The notes beneath the pieces were generated by a model, which was not told where the DNA came from, did not search any database, and worked only from the letters and a program-made list of their open reading frames with translations. From Oscillospiraceae bacterium (GTDB lineage: Bacteria > Bacillota > Clostridia > Oscillospirales > Oscillospiraceae), in NCBI GenBank assembly GCA_015068245.1, contig SVKU01000010.1, positions 1-64,000 on the forward strand: a DNA stretch of 64,000 bases, given 5' to 3'. This document shows positions 60,633-64,000 of this stretch, in pieces. Position 1 is the first letter of the stretch. Each line of letters starts with the position of its first letter. The translations under genes and the position numbers were made by a program.

Positions 60633-62150
60633 TTATCCGATGACAAAATTTGCGGCTTCTTCGCCGGCGATGTAACCGGAGTTCATTGCCCAGGCAAAGG
60701 ATGAAAATACAGGGCCGTAATCGGTGCCCATCCAGCCACTGGCATTATCTCCGGTGGCATACAAGCCGGATATAACGCTCCCATCGGGCCTGAGAGCTTC
60801 GGTGTTGGCGTTTACGCTGATGCCTCCCATAGTGACATCAAAATGGCGATGGAGCGGCAGTGCGTAATACGGAGCCTTTTTGATGAGGCGGAGATGTTCG
60901 GAAGCTTTGAAGAATTCATCGTCCTTGCCAGATTCGAATCGGGCATTGCATGCAGACACGGTGGCTTCCAGCGCAGCTTCATCGCAGCCAATGTAAGCCG
61001 CAAGAGCCTTAAGAGTATCTGCTTTGCAGACCGTTCCGTTTTTGACTTCCTCAATAATGTCGTTGTCAAACTCATCTCTGGTCGGGATCCTGTCGCCGAA
61101 ACGGACATGGTCAACGATCAACTGATAGGCTTCTTCCATACCGTCGTTGTCGAGTATATAGTAAGCCATTCCTTCCGGCTGCATGTCCATAACAGATTCA
61201 CAGCTGTTAAGGTCATCCTCTGCGATAAAGCGAACACCCTTTTTGTTAACAATGGTGCCCACAGGTTCGGTGACCACACGCTGCATAGTGTAGCTGCCGG
61301 GAATATGTACCGTGCCTCGGGTGCCGATACTCATATTTTGGAAAAGCTCTGCCCCCAATTCTCCGGCCATCAGAATACCGTCGCCGGTCATGCTGGAGAG
61401 ACTGTAGTGGGAAACGTAGTTGTCGGAAGTAAAATAGTGGGGGAACTGCTCTTCAAGCATCTTGACATTGCCTGCAAAACCGCCTGCGGCGATAATAACT
61501 GCTTTGGCATATACGCGCCATGTACAGTCCTGACCGTCGGCAATAAGTCCGCAGATGTTGCCGTTGTCATCGGTCAGTATCTTTCTGGCCTTTGTTTTCA
61601 TTCGCAGCTCGACGCTCAGGCTTTTCATCTGTTCAGTCAGTACGTTAACGCATCCGCTGCCCATGAGACCGGGACCGTAGGCGGGGTTGTTCCAAGGGCC
61701 TGGTTCCGGACGGTCCTTGACCATACAAACCGCATCCAGTGCCCAACGGGTGTTGGATATATCAAACCCCAGTTCGGTTATCCATTCAAGGAAGGTGCCG
61801 GTATTACTGATATATCTGCGGAAAATGGAAGGGTCAAGGGTGTATTTGTTGTGACGGTATGCGGTTTTGATATAGTCGTCGGTTTTGTCGGGCATACCCA
61901 GATCTTTCTGAAATTTTGAATAAGTGGAAAGCAGACCGCCTGCCAGACGGCTGTTGCCGCCGGGGACCTCCATTTTTTCAATGACGGCAACCTTTGCCCC
62001 CAACTGCGCAGCTCTTACCGCTGCGGCGCAGCCGCTGCCGCCTCCGCCGACAATGGCGATATCACAGTCAAGAACCTTTTCTTCTCCGCCCGGATATTCA
62101 TATTCCGGCTTGTCAAAGAAGCCTTCGTACATTTTGATATATTTGCTCAT
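60633..62150 (-). CDS. FAD_binding_2 reductase without ferredoxin domain or insert
   Basis: 505 residues from the ATG at 62150 (AAGGAGG 7 nt upstream). A ~30-residue N-terminal extension (YIKMYEGFFDKPEYEYPGG) precedes the FAD motif DIAIVGGGGSGCAAAVRAAQLG (about 35-56). Other landmarks: VPGGNSRLAGGLLSTYSKFQKDLG, SSMTGDGILMAGELGAELF, and NMSIGTRGTVHIPG, whose Arg is a possible proton donor; C-terminus GLYATGDNASGWMGTDYGPVFSSFAWAMNSG. It has neither ferredoxin domain nor Gly/Pro/Met insertion and is the most conventional member here. Its promoter appears to be the set-B site ~285 bp upstream, giving a long leader with a large hairpin. Confidence 0.86.
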   Translation of the reverse strand: MSKYIKMYEGFFDKPEYEYPGGEEKVLDCDIAIVGGGGSGCAAAVRAAQLGAKVAVIEKMEVPGGNSRLAGGLLSTYSKFQKDLGMPDKTDDYIKTAYRHNKYTLDPSIFRRYISNTGTFLEWITELGFDISNTRWALDAVCMVKDRPEPGPWNNPAYGPGLMGSGCVNVLTEQMKSLSVELRMKTKARKILTDDNGNICGLIADGQDCTWRVYAKAVIIAAGGFAGNVKMLEEQFPHYFTSDNYVSHYSLSSMTGDGILMAGELGAELFQNMSIGTRGTVHIPGSYTMQRVVTEPVGTIVNKKGVRFIAEDDLNSCESVMDMQPEGMAYYILDNDGMEEAYQLIVDHVRFGDRIPTRDEFDNDIIEEVKNGTVCKADTLKALAAYIGCDEAALEATVSACNARFESGKDDEFFKASEHLRLIKKAPYYALPLHRHFDVTMGGISVNANTEALRPDGSVISGLYATGDNASGWMGTDYGPVFSSFAWAMNSGYIAGEEAANFVIG

Positions 62151-62238
62151 ATTCATTCCTCCTTGCACTCATTTTACCACAAAAATGAAGCAGATATATG
62201 TCCACTTCTGAATGACCAAATTACGTGTAAAGAATACA

Positions 62239-62300
62239 AATAACCACAGTCTATCCGAATCCGGCAGAACGCCCCGAGCTGCCAATAGACTGTGGTTATT
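62239..62300 (-). other. Large inverted repeat in the 60633 leader (possible attenuator)
   Basis: Perfect 16-bp arms (62239-62254 with 62285-62300) enclose a second small helix (GGCAG 62263-62267 / CTGCC 62279-62283). On the minus strand the exit is TTGTATTCTTTAC, partly terminator-like, between the set-B promoter and the flavoprotein start. Confidence 0.6.
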
Positions 62301-62433
62301 GCGGAAAATGCGAAGTATTTACCGAATAAGAAAGGAAAAATAAGAAAGGAGATATAAATGAACAATCATCCAACTTGAGTTATCAGGAATGGACTCGGTC
62401 ATGCCGATCAAAGTTGGTTATCCCGCCGATTAA

Positions 62434-62477
62434 AGGATAGCATCTTTATCCGGAGCTGTAAAGAACGCACAATTTTG
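62434..62477 (-). promoter_or_regulatory. Set-B promoter reading toward 60633
   Basis: Minus strand: TTACAAAATTGTGCGTTCTTTACA ending with -35 TTTACA (62462-62457), 17-nt spacer, extended -10 TGC-TATCCT (62442-62434). The first 24 positions match the promoter at 53331 in nearly every base. Confidence 0.75.
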
Positions 62478-62555
62478 TAACTCAAACACCAAATACATAC
62501 AAAGTTACCTGAAAGAAATCGGCAATGAGAAAGAGACTGAAACAACAGCTTCAGG

Positions 62556-62597
62556 AAAATTCGGAGATTACCACAAGGCGTCCTCCGAATTTTTTAC
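62556..62597 (+). terminator. Rho-independent terminator
   Basis: AAAATTCGGAG / CTCCGAATTTT arms with a 16-nt loop and a TTTTTT run. It shields the mobilization genes from upstream transcription. Confidence 0.75.
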
Positions 62598-62689
62598 GCA
62601 AAAAATCAGCTGTTAAAGATTGTACTGTTAGTTGCTAAAGCGTAAGAAACAAGATTACTAAAATGGGAAAAAGCTAAACAGCAAGCACA

Positions 62690-62746
62690 GCAAGTGAGTA
62701 CCCACTTGCGATTTTTAGCAGTTTCAGGAGCCCTGCCCGAAACTGC
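62690..62746 (+). other. Candidate origin of transfer (oriT)
   Basis: Two inverted repeats, GCAAGTG-N6-CACTTGC (62690-62709) and GCAGTTTC-N13-GAAACTGC (62718-62746), lie 50-107 bp before mobC, the usual place for a relaxase nick region. The nick site itself cannot be assigned. Confidence 0.5.
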
Positions 62747-62796
62747 AATTGATTCCTTGGGATATCCCAAACCCTTATCAGAAAGGCAGGCGTTGC

Positions 62797-63126
62797 ATGG
62801 CAAACCGAAAGCGGAATATCCAAATGAAGTTTTGGGTTACAGAGGATGAAAAGAACCTCATTGACGAGAGAATGAAGCAGTTACCTACACAAAGATATGG
62901 AGCATACTTTCGCAAAATGGCGATTGACGGTTATATCATCTGCACAGATACAGCAGACATCAAGGCATTTACAGCTGAATTGGCTGCCATTGGGCGGAAC
63001 ATCAATCAAATTGCAAAAAGGCTAAATGCGGGAGGAACCGCATACCAAGCAGACATGGATGAGATTCAGGAAAGGTTGGAACATATATGGCAGTTACAAA
63101 GACGCATCCTATCAAGTCAACGCTGA
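62797..63126 (+). CDS. mobC: MobC-like relaxosome accessory protein
   Basis: 109 residues from the ATG at 62797. An N-terminal ribbon-helix-helix-like part (RNIQMKFWVTEDEKNLIDERMKQL) is followed by the conserved MobC segment AELAAIGRNINQIAKRLNAGG. MobC proteins bind oriT, open the DNA near the nick and help the relaxase. The gene overlaps the relaxase start by 40 bp, the typical coupled arrangement in mobilizable transposons and ICEs of Bacillota. Confidence 0.9.
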   Translation: MANRKRNIQMKFWVTEDEKNLIDERMKQLPTQRYGAYFRKMAIDGYIICTDTADIKAFTAELAAIGRNINQIAKRLNAGGTAYQADMDEIQERLEHIWQLQRRILSSQR

Positions 63127-64000
63127 AGGCCGCCATTGACTACATATGCGATCCTGCCAAGACCGACGGCAAATTGCTGGTGTCATCCTTTGGCTGTACC
63201 GCTGAAACTGCAGACATTGAATTTGCCTGGACCCGGCGAAATGCAATTGACAAAGGAACAAATCTTGGTCGGCATCTGATACAAGCCTTTGAACCGGGAG
63301 AGGTGTTGCCGGAGGAAGCTCACGAGATAGGTATGCAGTTGGCAAAAGAAGTGCTGGGCTGCAAATATGAGTTTGTATTGACCACACACATAGACAAAAA
63401 CCATGTACATAATCATCTCATTTTCAACGCGGTCAGCTTTGAGGATTACAAGCATTACCGTTCCAACAGACAAAGTTATCATGAGATCCGCCGTGTAAGT
63501 GATCGGTTGTGCAAGGAGCACGGGTTGTCTGTGGTAATTCCGGGACAGGACAAGGGTAAGAGCTATGTTGGGCACCAGACAGCAAAATCAGGAACCAGTT
63601 ATAAATCAAAACTGAAAGCCGCCATTGACCGACTCATACCAGCCTCTGCCGACTTTGAAGATTTGCTCCGGCACCTGCAAAGCGAAGGGTATGAGATAAA
63701 ACGTGGGAAATGCATTTCCTTTAGAGCAACGGAGCAAGAGAGGTTTACCCGACTAAAAACTCTTGGCGAGGACTATACAGAAGAAGCTATTGCTGCGAGA
63801 ATCGCTGGAAAAGCCAGACCATCAAAGCAACCAAAGCAGCGCGATGAAAGAATCAGTCTGCTCATTGATATTCAGAACAGCATTAAAGCGCAGGAGAGTG
63901 CAGGATTTGCACATTGGGCAAAGGTTAATAATCTGAAACAGGCAGCCAAGACTATCAATTTTCTGACTGAACACGGCATTGACAGTTATGAAGAATTGGA
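63087..64000 (+). CDS. Relaxase (MobA/VirD2-like), 3' end outside window
   Basis: 304 codons are visible and the frame is open to the last base. The start MAVTKTHPIKSTLKAAIDYICDP is typical of this relaxase family. The three-His metal site appears as HIDKNHVHNHLIFNAV (about residues 97-112), which coordinates the divalent ion for nicking; a catalytic Tyr is likely Tyr19 (IDYICDP). The following helical segment (SYKSKLKAAIDRLIPASADFEDLLRHLQSEGYEIKRG) is also characteristic. Together with MobC and the upstream repeats it forms a mobilization module at the right edge of the island. Confidence 0.92.
   Translation, partial: MAVTKTHPIKSTLKAAIDYICDPAKTDGKLLVSSFGCTAETADIEFAWTRRNAIDKGTNLGRHLIQAFEPGEVLPEEAHEIGMQLAKEVLGCKYEFVLTTHIDKNHVHNHLIFNAVSFEDYKHYRSNRQSYHEIRRVSDRLCKEHGLSVVIPGQDKGKSYVGHQTAKSGTSYKSKLKAAIDRLIPASADFEDLLRHLQSEGYEIKRGKCISFRATEQERFTRLKTLGEDYTEEAIAARIAGKARPSKQPKQRDERISLLIDIQNSIKAQESAGFAHWAKVNNLKQAAKTINFLTEHGIDSYEEL

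Larger units (their letters stand above)
62151..62796. other. Junction region between island and mobilization genes
   Basis: 646 bp without a credible gene. Contents from left to right are the leader hairpin, a 6-codon ATG ORF (62358-62378) behind a perfect AAAGGAG site, the set-B promoter reading left, a terminator and the oriT-like repeats. The tiny ORF looks like the surviving start of a deleted gene. Confidence 0.6.

Noticed and set aside
14266..62150. Assigning the flavoproteins as fumarate reductase or urocanate reductase
   Set aside because: They share the FAD_binding_2 framework but I cannot identify the catalytic Arg/His set by eye, and eleven diverged copies argue against one central substrate.

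Overview
The window looks like the chromosome of a gut-type Bacillota (Clostridia, probably an Oscillospiraceae-like lineage). The reasons are strong AGGAGG ribosome sites, lipobox lipoproteins rather than periplasmic proteins, Tn916/Tn1549-style mobile genes, and BaiCD/BaiH-type ene-reductase families typical of anaerobic clostridia. No rRNA, tRNA or CRISPR was seen. The taxonomic call is inference from gene content.

Layout. 1-10.9 kb: the 3' end of a solute-binding lipoprotein gene, two MATE exporters flanking a phloretin/DAPG-hydrolase-like gene, GntR and SARP-like regulators, a Gly/Pro/Met-repeat beta-helix protein, and ordinary genes (greA-like, a low-molecular-weight phosphatase). 11.1-14.2 kb: the int/xis/HTH/sigma end of a conjugative or mobilizable element plus the 3' stump of a second, related integrase. 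14.2-62.2 kb: a 48-kb catabolic or respiratory island. 62.4-64 kb: a probable oriT with mobC and a relaxase running off the window.

The island holds eleven FAD_binding_2 (fumarate/urocanate-reductase-like) flavoproteins, six of them with an N-terminal 2x[4Fe-4S] ferredoxin domain. It also holds two complete and one relic NADH:flavin ene-reductases of the Old Yellow Enzyme class, one GltD-like NAD(P)H dehydrogenase, and five SnoaL/NTF2-like proteins, two of which are exported. Seven complete extracellular solute-binding lipoproteins lie in it without a single ABC permease or ATPase. The regulators inside it are LysR and HxlR types. The picture is of surface capture of many related, probably aromatic, polyphenolic or steroid-like compounds, followed by cytoplasmic reduction, isomerization or dehydration using ferredoxin or NAD(P)H electrons. 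Substrates cannot be read from the sequence.

Two features tie the island together. First, nine promoters (eight boxes, one shared by a divergent pair) have the same geometry. An ATTMC-N6-GKAAT-type palindrome sits about 65 bp upstream of the inferred transcription start, a KGAAT half-site begins 20-21 bp after its right arm, the -35 is often TTGTTT, and the -10 has the form TAnnnT, usually extended by TGn. This is the textbook arrangement of a LysR-type activator, and a lysR gene lies next to one box. A second set of five promoters carries TGTGCGTYCTTYACA at the -35. Second, unrelated protein families in the locus (flavoproteins, an ene-reductase, SnoaL proteins, a binding protein and the beta-helix protein) carry low-complexity Gly/Pro/Met-rich insertions at different positions, which suggests a locus-wide tag or assembly element. 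I regard the co-regulated flavoenzyme/orphan-binding-protein array with shared GPM tags as the candidate new system.
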